Positions 9,950 to 21,435 of a stretch of 64,000 nt of DNA are shown here, piece after piece; the stretch's first letter is position 1, and every line of letters starts with the position of its first letter. Origin of the DNA: Neoceratodus forsteri (taxonomy: Eukaryota > Chordata > Ceratodontiformes > Ceratodontidae); the NCBI GenBank assembly GCA_016271365.2, contig CM057458.1:197752501-197816500 (forward strand), written 5' to 3'. A program made the translations under genes and the position numbers. Below the pieces are notes generated by a model. It saw nothing but the letters and a program-made list of their open reading frames with translations, had not been told where the DNA came from and did no database searches.

Positions 9950-11330
9950 CTTGCCCCAAAGGTCAATCCTCCGGGAATCTCTCTCATGCGGGAGGAAACT
10001 GAAGTGCTTAAAATCCTTAGATCTGTCATGAGCTGCCTGGATGACCACTGAACCAGTCTCGGGTTGGACAGCATAGTATGGCAGGTCTGGGGGGGGGGCA
10101 TGATATAACTTGTCTGCCCTGCAGGGCATGGCTGGGATCACGTCAGGTCTGTGCCAGGTGGCAGTAGTTGCATTCCTCAGTGCTGGAAGGATAGGAGGAA
10201 TGACTTCGGGAGGACATTCTTGAATTTCCAGAAAGTCCACCAGCTCCCTTTTGGTGGCATCCTCTTCCTCAGTGTGGAAGTCCATGGTTGTGGACAGTTG
10301 CTTCATACAGTAACATTAAAGAAAGGATCCTCAGGAGGAGACCTGGGAGCATGCTTGACAGAGTTCTCACTCACTGAGGAGGCAGTGGACCTATCAGAGG
10401 AAAGAGGTTCCTCCTTGTCCTCAGGTAGGATGAGATCAGGGTGGTACTCTTCCTCAATGTCCACCTGTTCCAACTCGATGTCCGATGAACAAGGGGCCGA
10501 TGGCCCACGGAGAATCGCCCGAGGAGGCCGAAGTGGCGTCGACAACAATGGGGCCATCAATGGCACAGGGGACCCAGGCCTACAAGCGCACAGTTGGTGG
10601 ACCAAGACTAGTAAACTTGGCCAAGATATAATTGAGGTCAATGACAGCAGACTGCTGCATCAACAGAGGAGGGGTTAATGACATACGGCATGTTGACCCA
10701 TCTGCCATCCCTGGGAGCCTGATGACTGAGGGCCTGGACAAGCATCAGGCCTTGACGGAAAGGCTGCTGTCGAACTGGGGGCTGATGACCCAAGAGTCAA
10801 CAACCGGTCACCCTGAGAGGTGGGCAGTGGTGCTGTTGGTATGGGACTGGTAAGAACAGAGATCTGGACAGCTACAGGTGTCAGTGCAGCTGCAGCCAAT
10901 CAATGGGGTACCCCTGGAGGATAAAGAAGAAGCCATCAGGGAGTGATCCTGATCTTGGTCTTTCTTGTGACTCCCCCCCCCAGAGGACTTATCTCAAGCC
11001 TTAGTGGTCTGGGAGCTTGACGAACCCACCGGCAAGAACTGGCTACCTGTTGTTCTTTCAGGAGTTTTCTGAGAGTCTGTTTTCGTCATCCAAGGGTGGT
11101 TTGATTACATTTATAGGAGAGCTCTCAGTCAGAGACGTGGTCAGGCCCAAGACAGCAGACACAGACAGTATGTTCATCTGAAGAGGCAATCTTCTTTCCC
11201 AGCAGCAGCAACGACGACAGCAGAGAAAAGTGGAAGAAATACCTCTTGACGTAAACAAGGTAAAGGAATCTATTTAACAAAAAAAAAAAAAAAGATTCTA
11301 AAAATGAAATAAAAGTCATAGGCGAACATG
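9950..11330 (-). pseudogene. Element A gag, N-terminal half
   Basis: Frames at 11125-11334 contain the gag Cys/His remnant CVCCLGPDH. A Pro- and Glu-rich linker follows (SSDIELEQVDIEEEY near 10480). Then, at 9950-10306, come the blocks TTATWHRPDVIPAMPCRADKLY and VVIQAAHDRSKDFKHFSFLP, which are homologous to the gag of D1, D2 and F. Frameshifts separate the pieces. Confidence 0.8.
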
Positions 11331-11371
11331 GCACGAAACTGCGTCAGAGCTTCCATGGAGACGCATGCAAA

Positions 11372-11555
11372 CAGAGTCGAAGGCAGGAAATAACTGAGGA
11401 GGGAATGGGGCTCCTCACGCCTTTACAGGGTTGGTGATGACGTCGGCATGGGCAGCCCCAGTGGTACTGCTGAAATTCTTTCATGTGGATCCTGTTTTAC
11501 ATTGAAGTTCCATATGTGTGACTTGATGACTCGAGATACCCCCGATGAAGATCTG
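11372..11555 (-). repeat. Element A 5' ITR
   Basis: The part 11372-11476 is the inverted partner of 1-112. The outer 80 bases, ending with a CCCCCGATGAAG block, are the ones repeated in the ICR of A. The end is placed at about 11555, where similarity stops. Confidence 0.75.
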
Positions 11556-13051
11556 TAGATATCAAAAGAAACAAAAAAAAAAACCCATCAGTGGCCGACT
11601 TGCTGACACAAAATCAATCTTCACATTACATTGCTAAAAGCAAAGTCAGTCACATATTCAGAGCATTAACCTAAGATCTTTTGAGTTTTAAAAATCAAGT
11701 TAATAAAACTGATGGGTTGCATGCTCTATAAGATTCATTCAATAATTAAGCTCTATTCATGAGATTTTAATATTGCTAGTGGTTTCCACAATTACAGATT
11801 TGGGCAATTCATTACAAAACTGGTACAATAATAAAAGCATTTTTAAAATATGAGGGAATTAATACACTGATGTTGAATCTAATTATGTTATAAATTCAGT
11901 ACATTACTGCTGACAAAAAAAAAACAAAACAAAAAAAAAAACTATATGATGAACTGTTCTGCCGACTAAAATATTAGTGCTTTAAAGGAAGCCTCCATTT
12001 AAGCTGTTTTTCAAATACTGGCCAGCACTCTTATTATTCCATCTTTATTGATCTTTTAGCAGGGCTTGAAAGTCATTGCTATTTGGTGTTCCCTGCATAC
12101 CAAAAATCAAGCATGGACTGGTAACCAGCGCTGTATACGGTTTTCTGATTCCTTGTTTTGACTGCCCATTGACATGTCAGGTTTCACTCTACCTTTTGTA
12201 GAGATACTGGCAATACTACTAGCTTTTCTACCCATAAACACTGTAACAGATCTGTCAGTGCTTAGTGAGATGAAAGTTGTAAATTGTGGGAAGCTGTTAG
12301 TGCTTGTATCCTTGCAACACTAACAGATTTCCCTAGTGAGGTTAAGAAAGCCGTAAAGCATGGGAAAACAGACCTCTCTGCGTGCAGCTCATATACTCTG
12401 CGGGCACCTGCACCACGCTGCAGTTTGCAGCAATTCTGGGGAATGTGTAATGCCAGTCTTCACTGCCGCCACAACTTGTTTGGCTCAGTTTACTTTGACA
12501 ACACAGTAAGCCCAAGCCCAACAAAGGAAAACAATCGGGATTCAGGGGACGCTGCACAGGGAGGAATCAACAAGTAGGAGCGGGGCTCCTTCTGCAGCTT
12601 TTGATCTTTCTTGATGGGTCAAGACAAGTTATGTTTGTAGGACACATGCTGTGGTTGAACATTTATACAGGGCTCAGTGTTTTGAAAAAGCTGACGTTTC
12701 AGGGCAACCGAGGCACTGTTAACTGAAAAATAAAGAATGGTGCCACCGTAGTTTGCCACAAAGGAAGATGAGCTGTGTCCTAAACTAACTGTCTGCATGA
12801 TTGAGAACTGCATGCTGGTTATAAAAATTAACTGTCTGGGCAAAAGGCTACTGTGAAAAAAAAGTATTAATGATATCAAAAAGATAAACATAAAATCAGG
12901 GCCATCTATATTTAAGCAAAAAAAATGATAAGTAGAAAACTGAATTAACTTGGGCAAAAGCTTTAAAAATGAATACTAACTTGAGAAGGTTGGCTGCAAT
13001 TTACAAACAAAAACTGTACCTGATGGACCAACTAGAAAAAAATCTAAAAAT
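11556..13051. other. AT-rich spacer, no gene recognised
   Basis: Between element A and the retroposon tail at 13082 the DNA is AT-rich with short A-runs (11571-11584, 11917-11941). An open frame at 12284-12577 (plus) has no recognisable family or clear splice context. Nothing else can be supported here. Confidence 0.5.
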
Positions 13052-13081
13052 ACATTAGGAGTTATGTCTAACTCCTAATGT
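13052..13081. repeat. Perfect 13-bp hairpin
   Basis: ACATTAGGAGTTA and TAACTCCTAATGT are perfect inverted copies around a TGTC loop. It lies directly before the retroposon tail copy at 13082. Confidence 0.85.
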
Positions 13082-13275
13082 CTTATTGCCTGTATGTTCC
13101 TCCACCACCTATCCGCTTGTAACCCTATGAAGTCTTTTATTGCCAAACAACATGGTATTTACCCGAGTGTACTGATCTGTTTACCTGTATGTAATTTTTA
13201 ACCCCGGGTTGCCCCTGAAAAAGGGACCTCCGGGCCTACCCGGTCATCAAAATTCAATAAATAAATAATAATGAA
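13082..13275 (+). mobile_element. LINE/SINE 3' tail copy
   Basis: Same family as 316-510: a CCCCGGGTTGCCCCTGAAAA block, a CTACCCGGTCATC block, then an AATAAATAAATAAT tail. It is 5'-truncated with no coding content visible. Confidence 0.6.
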
Positions 13276-13510
13276 CTCTTGAACTGTCAAGGCCACATAG
13301 ATAAAACTGCTGTGGACTGCAGGATAGGAGGGGTTCACGTTTTTTCAAGCCAAACAAATATACCTGTCATCAAAGTATGTCATGCCTGCAAGTACTGAAT
13401 CTCTTGTGGGGTTGGGGAGCCCTTGTTATGAATGGAAGATTTCTACCTAATGTGTCATTACCTGCTGCCTGTTGTCACTACAAAAACACCTTAATTTTAC
13501 TGCTGGTTTC

Positions 13511-14372
13511 TCATAATACAAAAAAACCCCCAACTAGTATACGAAAATGAGTTTTATGCCATATTTCAGACAGGTTACCAAAACCAGTAATTTGGTATTC
13601 CATGAAATACCTTGCTAGCTTAAGAGGGCTGGCGGGGCTGGAGAAGCTGATCCCCTGTGGGAAATGGAACGACCCTGTTGCAGTCGATGGTTTGTGGGGC
13701 AAACAGGAAGCAGAATGGTCCTGGTTTTTAACCCAGTGCTTCTGCTTCCCAGATTTCTCCCTGTGAGAAGATGAAGAGGCCCCAGAGGACTGTACAGATG
13801 AGGCAGAAGAGCTCCTGGCCTGCAGCTCCTTCTCCTTGCGACCAGCTGCTGCTTGAAGAGGTGGTTCTCCAGAGTTTTTTAATCGACATCTCTGAGTGGC
13901 CTGGTTGAATCTTTGGCAAAACTGGCAGGCTTCGTGTCGTGTCTGGGGCCTAGGCAGATGAGACACGCAGAGTGGCCGTCCTTTTCAGTGATGTGTTTGC
14001 TGCAGGCACACTTCGAGGAGCAGTTGGAAGATGAAGCTGGTGGAGAAGACAAACTTGTTGATGGGAACACTGAAAATGCAATGTTTTTCACTAAAGAAGA
14101 ATGAAAAATAAAAAAGCACGGCAAGCGCAGGAAATGGTGGTTGACTGTAGCTGCGGTCTCCACTAAGTTCCAATGTGCACGGGGCGATGGCGGGAAAAGA
14201 ACTGAAGTAGGTGTGGGGGACAGCCCACCTTAATAAGCTAGGCTGACATCAGCTGACTGACGTTGGCGGTCCCCCGGTGACAGCTAGCTGGAAGTTTTCC
14301 ATGTGGTCCTGGCACCTGACGGCTTAGTCTTACTGGTGTGACCTGCTGCAAGAGCCTTCCTTGAAGTAAGAT
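13511..14372 (-). pseudogene. DIRS fragment G1: gag N-terminus plus 5' ITR (A-type)
   Basis: The frames at 13879-14163 and 13511-13966 give a Cys/His cluster: KCACSKH, GHSACLICLGPRH, then ACQFCQRFN and a Ser-rich tail. This is the complete A-type gag N-terminal motif with one frameshift. The 5' ITR runs from about 14180 to the terminal GTAAGAT at 14366-14372, the same terminal string seen in D1 and D2. The rest of this element is missing, and a different DIRS fragment abuts its end. Confidence 0.8.
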
Positions 14373-16520
14373 TCAGATTTGCTACACCTGCAGGAGGAAG
14401 GAATGCCCTCCTTTGCAGAGTAGCCAGCTCTGCACCAATAAAGTCTAGTGAAATGGTTCTGTTTGAAACTTCGATGGTTTAAGAGCAAGCCCAATCCCTC
14501 CAAAGTGTTTAGAGTCAGAAATATGGAAGAGTTTGATTCCTGCTGTGTTTTCCCTGAGATCAGCCCACTGCCCAGGTAAGGAAAAAAAACACCACCCCTC
14601 TCCTTGTCAATTGTGCTGCCACTACAGCTAGGCACTTTGTGAATACTCTTGGAGCTTAGGTGAGGCCAAAGAGAGGGGGCTGTGAAATGGTAGAGACATT
14701 CCTTTAGCCTGAACTTGTATGTATTTTCCTCTGGCATCTTATGCATTTTTCTTTAGGGTTAGAAATTATCTGGATTAATGTCCTCTGCCCTGTTGTGCAG
14801 CCAGTACTTTCTCCACTGCATGTCTTTGCAGCAATTTATTCGCCCCCAACTCCAGGAGGATTTTTTCTGCTAGTGTGTGAGGCTAAAAGACTTTCAGGTC
14901 CTGTTGTTTTGGAAATCTTTTGAACTGCAGTGACAAATCCTGGCTCACTACACTCCTAGGATGGTAGTAGTGAACCAGTCTTCTTCCACTGGCAAGGATT
15001 AGGCAACCTAGACAGTCTTGTCAGGGGTTCTGTTCTGCCTGAGGGTTCAGTGCTGGTGCAGGTGCTGCAGCAGCACACCTGTTCTGCCTTCTACCACTGT
15101 CCCTACAACAGGCCCTCCATGGAGGGTATTCATAGGGGGCGTAAGCACAAGGGTAGTATCCCCTTATCCTCCTGTTGGTGGTTTTATACTCATCCACCTT
15201 TTCCATTTAAGCCGTCTGTGTTGCCACCAAACAAGGAATTTCCCTCAGATGGAAAATCCATAGCTTTTACCTTACAATCCTGGTGCAGATTTGTAGTTCT
15301 AAGCCAGACGAACCTCCTTAGGGGCACTGCATGGGCCATAACCCTGGATACAGTGTCATTAGTATCCACTGCCCTATGAAACCAGTATTTTAAGGTATCT
15401 GTGGCTGATTTTGCTGTGCCCGCCATATCCTGTCCCAAGTCTCCAGTAAACCTTTCGCTCAGTGCCAGAATGGAGTCCCACAAGGCTCTCTGGTACTGTG
15501 CTATGTAGACCAGATAAGCTGCTTGCCTTAGGAGCAAGAAAGCTTAAGTATACACTTTTTTTCTGGTACCCAGTTTCCTGGAATATTTTTCAAGATGCTG
15601 GGAGGAAAGGGTACTTTGACCTTGTCGCAGGCGGCAGTCTGAACCACTCCCTTATGATCAGGGTGGGAATACAGGTGCCCAGAACCCTGCCTGCCAACCG
15701 ATATTTAATTTTTTTCAATGTTCTCAACTATGCCAGCAGCTGAGGTGGGCGCAGACATGATTTTAAAAGTGGCTTTCCTGAAGAATTTAGGGATGGGAAG
15801 CATCAACCCCTTAGTGGGACTTAAGACCATCATACCCATAAATACAACCTCCTCGTCATCCTCTTCATATTCCTGAGGAAATGCTGACAGTACAGACTAT
15901 ATGTATCACAAAGGTATAGTAAGAGGCACGTGTTCTAAAGGTCTTGGAGGACAGACAAATTCTTGCTCAGGAGAACCATTTGATTCTTCATAAAACATTT
16001 CTACCTCCTCCTCCGCAGACACTGCGGATGGAACCGGAACCCGAGGTGGGCAGCAGGCATACTCATGAAATTACTCACAGCCTGGACTGTCTGGAAGAAT
16101 TGCCATGCCTCATTAACATCCACCACTGAGGGCATTTTATTTTTATTCACTGGCAACTCCTTTCCTTCTTCAGGAGGAGGGAGAGCTACTTTTTGGGGGG
16201 CATGCACCGTCTCCAGTACCTTCTCTGACTCTTACTGTTACTGGTTTCAGGGTTCCCCCTGTTGACACACCCTGCTTTCTGATCCATCTTTGCAGTTTTA
16301 GCTTTTCTTATTTTTGTCAACTGCCCCCCGCCCCCTTTTGCTTCTTCAGCAGGAGAGGCAGTGACATGTTTTGCTTTTTGCTTATTCTTAGCAGGTACCG
16401 AGTACGATGCCTGCTCTGCAGCCCTTTTACTCGTACTGGTTTCAGGGTTCTCCCTTTCAGGCAAAGAAATAAATCTGCCATTAGAATGTGAGGGTGGGCA
16501 TGACCACACATCAGAGGTTG
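14373..16520 (-). pseudogene. DIRS fragment G2: RT and gag (B-like)
   Basis: A decayed element reading gag then RT. RT traces at 14400-14750 include SIHKVPS in place of RVFTKCL and FFPYLGSGL in place of FPYLDDWL, so the catalytic Asp pair is lost. Gag at 15020-16200 includes LLRQAAYLVYIAQYQ, LRRFVWLRTTNL and an acidic run near 15860. Frameshifts are abundant. YR and ITRs are not seen. Confidence 0.75.
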
Positions 16521-17070
16521 AATTTCATTCCAAATTCCACAATTCGCATAAAATTCTAAGCTCCAGGGCTGCTCATTCCAGGGGAATGATGCAGTTGTTA
16601 AGCAGAAGTGAGGGATTCCTGACGTATGAATCACCTATGCTCAAGGCTGTCTGTAGCTGTTTAGCCAGTGATTGACTTTGGTCTCTGATGACCGTCACCA
16701 TCAACTGCTGATCAGCCGGGAGGTGAGGGAGAATATAATCAAAATCTCCCATCAGGGAGTGACTGAAACTGGCTATTATCATGGCGTAGCTAGCCTGACA
16801 GAGATGCAAGGATGCTGCAGTGTACACTTTTTAGCAGTAAGGTCGATCTTATGGCACTCCCTCTCCAGAGGCTTGTCCATGTTCCCCCGGTGTCTGGACT
16901 TGCGGACACTGAATCAGTTACCAACCCTCTGCAGAGGGGTAGTCCAAGAACCCAGAAAGAGACCCAGTAGGGACTGCAAACCGGTGGACCATACAGGTAG
17001 AGGGTGTTGGGCAGGATGCTGCCAAAGCTCCAGGGCTGGTCCTGAAATGGCCTTACTGGGAGATTAATGC
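16521..17070 (-). pseudogene. DIRS fragment G3: gag remnant
   Basis: The frame at 16573-16827 reads VYTAASLHLCQASYAMI, corresponding to KKQYMAASLGLRQANYMAY of B-type gag, followed by a DQSQSLAKQLQTAL helix. It is a second, separate gag copy next to G2. Flanking parts are too decayed to place exactly. Confidence 0.6.
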
Positions 17071-17143
17071 TTTAACAGAACAGCTAAAAGGAAAAACTGA
17101 ACTTATGAATGGTTAGCAAAAACAAAAAAAATTCTGAAAGCAT

Positions 17144-17539
17144 TTGAGGGAGATGTTAAAAGAAACCAAATTTAGAAACTTCCAAAGGGATCTGAATGAC
17201 TATAAAAATGACAAGGTTTTTAACCTGACCAAGGGTTCCAAACCTCAACAAAAAAGAATATATGATCTAGACTCTGACAATTCTTTATACTCAAGTGACT
17301 TGAGTCAAGATTTCAAAGCCCACAAAGGGGACATTTTTATGGGAGATACAGGGGAAAAGGATGACCATGGAGAGGGGGCAGAGGTCAATAGAGGCAGTAC
17401 AGAGGATAGCGACTGGGCAGGTGGAAAGACTAGAGAAGGTATAGTAGATCTAGACAAATCTCAGGACAAAGTGGAACAGGACAAGACACCAGAAAGGCAA
17501 AAGCAGAGAAGGAACAGGAGAACGAGAGAATGCAAATGA
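17144..17539 (+). CDS. Hydrophilic hypothetical ORF, 131 codons
   Basis: The open frame begins MREMLKETKFRNFQRDLNDY and is rich in Asp, Glu, Lys and Ser. It has no membrane segment or Cys motif. The start resembles the basic KFxRDLxDY segments of some retroelement accessory ORFs, but no family can be assigned. It lies between decayed gag (G3) and the left edge of element C, on the opposite strand to both. It may be a fragment of an unidentified mobile element, or chance. Confidence 0.3.
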   Translation: MREMLKETKFRNFQRDLNDYKNDKVFNLTKGSKPQQKRIYDLDSDNSLYSSDLSQDFKAHKGDIFMGDTGEKDDHGEGAEVNRGSTEDSDWAGGKTREGIVDLDKSQDKVEQDKTPERQKQRRNRRTRECK

Positions 17540-17731
17540 GACAACAAATGAATCAGTAGAGGAAATATCAATAGTAGTGTATAATTTATCAGATTACAGT
17601 CTGAGCCCAGAGGAAGAGGGAGTCTTGAGTTAGGGGTTAACGTTTTGTCCACATCAGAAGTTGAATTGTTTTGAGTTGAAGTCAGATATGAAAAAATTAC
17701 TCACCTTAGTAACGTTGTTTCTTCTAATGGA

Positions 17732-17880
17732 GTCTTGCTATATTATGACAGTTGCAGTGAGTCCCAACCTTCGAACTGCTCCGGAGGTGAGAGAGTTAAC
17801 TTTCCATGCCAGGCATGGAACTCTGAGCACGAGCTCGGTTGGAAACTCTGTCTGTCGTTCTTCAAACACAAACTGTCAGA
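17732..17880 (+). repeat. Element C 3' ITR
   Basis: Inverted match to 23205-23352, from GTCTTGCTATATTATGAC to AAACTGTCAG. It has the TTCCATGCC/GGCATGGAA palindrome at 17802-17820. Confidence 0.9.
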
Positions 17881-18148
17881 TCTTTACGAGCTAAAACTCA
17901 CTAAGGCTCTGTGTGGAAGCTGTAAACCTACACTAGCCAACTGGCTACTAACATAAACACACATTTTTTGGTCCCAAAACAAAGACTCAAGTCAGGAGAG
18001 CCAAAAAATGAAAAACACAACACCAATTCACCCCAAAAAAGGAAGGGTGAAAAAACAACAAGATTGGCATCAACTAAGTGCCAACACTGCCACTGCCCAC
18101 CCACGTCCCAAAAACAGAGGTTCTGAGAGGGGCAGGCAGGGAGGGAGG

Positions 18149-18248
18149 TCATAATATAGCAAGACTCCATTAGAAGAAACAACATTACTAAGGTGAGTAA
18201 TTTTTTCTTCAAACAACATGAAGTCTTGCTATATTATGACAATTGCAG
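18149..18248. repeat. Element C internal complementary region
   Basis: It reads as the reverse complement of the left end joined to the reverse complement of the right end, with TTC at the joint (18208-18210). It is nearly identical to the ICR of B. Confidence 0.9.
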
Positions 18249-18299
18249 ACTACACAGCAGTACCTCCATGGAGGAGGGACAGAACCTACTTAGGAAATA

Positions 18300-19420
18300 G
18301 GCTCAGTAACAGCTGTGTTAAACCGAGCATCACTCCTAGCCTGGATGTCCAGGAGTAATGCTTGTAAAGTGTGAACTGTTTTCCAGGTAGCTGCTTGACA
18401 TATCTCTAGAATAGGGATGTCCCTGGCAGCAGCCAGGGAAGCAGCTGTACCTCTGGTAGAGTTAGCCCTCAGGCCTGAGGAGGAACTTTCCCAGCTTTTC
18501 ATAACAGAATTGGATACAAGAGACAATCCACCTGGCAATGGATCTTTAGTGACGGCTTCCTTTACCAACCTCACCATAAGTGAGGAACAGTTGGAGGGAG
18601 TCAAACCTGTGACCCTTAGTACGCTCTATGTAGTAACTAAGGGCTCTCTTCACATCTAGGCTGTGCAGCCTCCTCTCACCAGAGGAGGAATGGTCAGTGA
18701 AGTACACTGGAAGAGATATAGATTGATTAAGGTGGAAATCTGAAACCACCTTAGGTAGGAACTTCCTGTTAGTCCAGAGGACCACCTTATCTCTGTGAAA
18801 GGAGACAAAATCCGGCTCCACTGACAACGCTTGTAATTCACTTATGCGTCTGGCAGATGTGATGGCTACCAGAAACACAGTCTTCCAAGTCAAGTACTTA
18901 AGCTCAGCTGAAGACAAGGGCTCGAAGGGAGGTTGCATAAGCTGAGCAATGCAAACATTAAGATCCCAGGCAGGGGCAGGATCCCTGAATGGAGGATTGG
19001 TGTGAAGCAACCCCTTAAAACACTTGGAAAATACAGGATGAGCTGAACGAGAAGAAGGTTTACCTGCTGAAATAAAAGCAGACATAGCTGCCAAATGCAC
19101 CTTTAGGGTAGCTGGTCTCAGCCCCAAAGTGTTTAGATGGACCATATAATCCAGAACTGTGGGTAAATCAGCAGAATCTGGGGAAATATGCTTTTTCGAG
19201 CACCATATGGAAAACCTTTTTAATTTGGAATTGTAAGTAGCCCTGGTGGAAGGCTTCCTAGAAGCCTTCAATATATTCATTACACCTTGGGAAAGGTGTA
19301 GATCAGCAAACTCTAACTCTTCAAGAACCAAGCCTTGAGATTGAGAGATTTGAGGTTCGGATACCAAACCCTTCCCTGGGCACAGGTTAACAGATTGTGA
19401 TTCCTGGGAAGACACAGGGG
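18300..19420 (-). pseudogene. Element C tyrosine recombinase
   Basis: The frame 18546-19553 holds the core-binding block (TRATYNSKLKRFSIW) and the first catalytic part (ARRISELQAL, FLPKVVSDF). The end, at 18300-18604, has STRGTAASLAAARDI and AATWKTVHT. A small deletion near 18360 shifts the frame and replaces the KHYS segment, so the nucleophilic Tyr is lost. The His of the HSTR box is Asn (NSTR). It is inactive. Confidence 0.88.
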
Positions 19421-19501
19421 AGGATGGACTGCTAAGGACAGTAGGAGTGGATACCAGAGTTGTCTGACCCAATCTGGAGCAATCAGAATGACTGTGCAGG
19501 A

Positions 19502-21435
19502 TTAGGATCTGATTTTGACTAGCACTTTGAACAAGAGAGGGGAAGGAAGGCATAGAGAAACTTCCCTTCCCAACTGAGGACTAAGGCATCCAGAGGGACT
19601 GAGCCCAACACTGGGGGCCTGCAGCAAAAAAGGGGAAGTTGGTGATTGTCTGGGGCTGCAAAAAGATCTATCTGTGGGGTGCCCCATCTGGCAAATATTA
19701 CTCCCAGGACCAGGGGATCCAGTGACCACTCGTGATGGCCCTGAGAAATCCTGCTGAGAGCATCTGCCAGGACATTGTCCTTGCCTGGGAGGTGAACTTC
19801 CGTAAGGGAGGTGTTCAGGGAGTAAGCCAGAGACCACAACTTCATGGCTTCGGTGCACAAGGCCGTAGACCGAGTGCCCCTTGCTTGTTGATTTACCACA
19901 CTGTAGTGCTGCTGTCTGTTCTGACCTGTACAACTTTGTTCTGAACAGATTTGGAAAAAGCTTGAAGTGCTAGAAAAACCGCTCTGAGCTCCAACAGGTT
20001 GATGTGGAGCAGAGATTCCTGGGGAGACCACAGTCCCTGGGCAGTGAGGTCACCCATGTGAGCTCCCCACCCCAAGAGGGATGCAACTGTAGTAAGGATT
20101 AAGGAGTGAGACTGAGTGACAAAAGGAACCCCTTGTCTCAGGTTGCTCTGATCCTGCCACCACTGTAGGGCTCTGATCAGGGTTCGAGTTACTGGGATCA
20201 ACTTGGTAAGAGGATCCTTTCTTTGAGACCAAAAAGCTCTCAAATGGAACTGGATGTCCCTCATCTGAAATCTTGCTCCTTGCACTACTGCTGTAGAAGC
20301 AGCCATGTGTCCTAGGAGCTGCAGAAAATGCCTTGCTGGTCGAGAGACCTGCAGGGTGAATGAGGAGGCCAGGGAGACTAGGGTATTTGCCCTGTCAAGA
20401 GGTAGGAAGGCCCTGGCTTCCTGTGTGTTCCAGCCCTGCCGGCTAAAGGTAAGAAGCTGGACAGGCCTAGAACTGACTTTGAGAGATTCAGAAGGAAACC
20501 TAGGAGGTAAGCAGTTGCTGCGTTATCTGAAGATGTAAGTTGACCTGGTCTGGGACTGGCCTACTAGAGCCAGTCGTCCAGGTAGGGAAAGATGGCAATT
20601 TTGCCTTCTTAGGTAAGCAACTGCTACTGCCAGGCATTTGGTGAATACCCTTGGAGCAGAGGTGAGGCCGAAAGGCATTGCTCTGAACTGGTAATGGCCT
20701 GAGGGCAGCTCCGAACCTGAGGTACTTTCGATGGGAGCTTCTGATGAGAATATGGAAGTAGGCATCCTTGAGGTCCAGGGACGCTAGCCAGTCCCCTGGC
20801 CTTACAGAGGGTAGAATAATTCCCAGAGTCACCATTTTGAATTTTGGTTTTAAAAGGTGCTTGTTTAAGTATTTGAGATCCAGGACGGGCCGCCATTCTC
20901 CTGTCTTTTTTGGGGTAAGGAAGTACCTGGAGTACAAACCTTTGCCCTGGTGTAGGGGTGGAACCCTTTCCACGGCTCTGAGAGCCAGGAGGGTAGAGAC
21001 CTCTGCCTCTAGGGCAAGTGCCTCTGATGGAGTTGCAGGTGGAAAGGATCTGGTACTCATCTTTGGAAATTTTCTGAAGCTGAGAACCAATCCCTGGCTT
21101 ACTACTTCCAGGACCCACTTGTCTGATGTTAGAGACTTCCAGTCCTGGACAAAGTAAGCCAGCCTGCCCCCTACAGGTAGAGAAGAATTGGCCCTGGCTA
21201 CCCCATCAGGGTGCCTGCTTGGCAGGGGCTTTGGGCTGAGGGGTGGAAGCAGGCCTGCTTGTACCCCGTCTGCCTCTCCCTCTAAAGAAACCCCTCTGGG
21301 CATAAGCAGAAGAGGAGGCACGGGCTTGGTAAAAAGGCCTATGAAAAGGCCTGCCCCTGCCCTTGGGAAGCTGCTTTTGAGGAGAGGCCTGCCTTTCCTT
21401 GGCCTGTGCACTCCTATAGGTGGTCCTATATTCAT
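19502..21435 (-). pseudogene. Element C RT/RNase H
   Basis: The frame 20500-21435 opens with MNIGPPIGVHRP inside gag and reads GGRLAYFVQDWKSL, the LDLKYLNKHLLKPKF block and DLKDAYFHILI. A frameshift near 20620 destroys the YLDDW segment. RNase H continues at 19893-20306 (LLGWGAHMGDL; LLHINLLELRAVFLAL) and 19519-20031 (GKDNVLADALSR). It overlaps gag upstream and YR downstream, as in B. Confidence 0.87.

Larger units (their letters stand above)
9941..11555 (-). mobile_element. DIRS element A, 5' part
   Basis: This is the upstream part of element A: gag N-terminal half (about 9950-11330) and 5' ITR (11340-11555). Codons for SFLPHERDSRRIDLWGKRG end at 9944, and the protein resumes across B at 4316 with YASSTMGLR, which establishes that the two parts were once contiguous. 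Confidence 0.88.

Noticed and set aside
12284..12577. 97-codon plus-strand frame in the spacer
   Set aside because: No recognisable domain, start context or splice signals. It is not listed as a gene.
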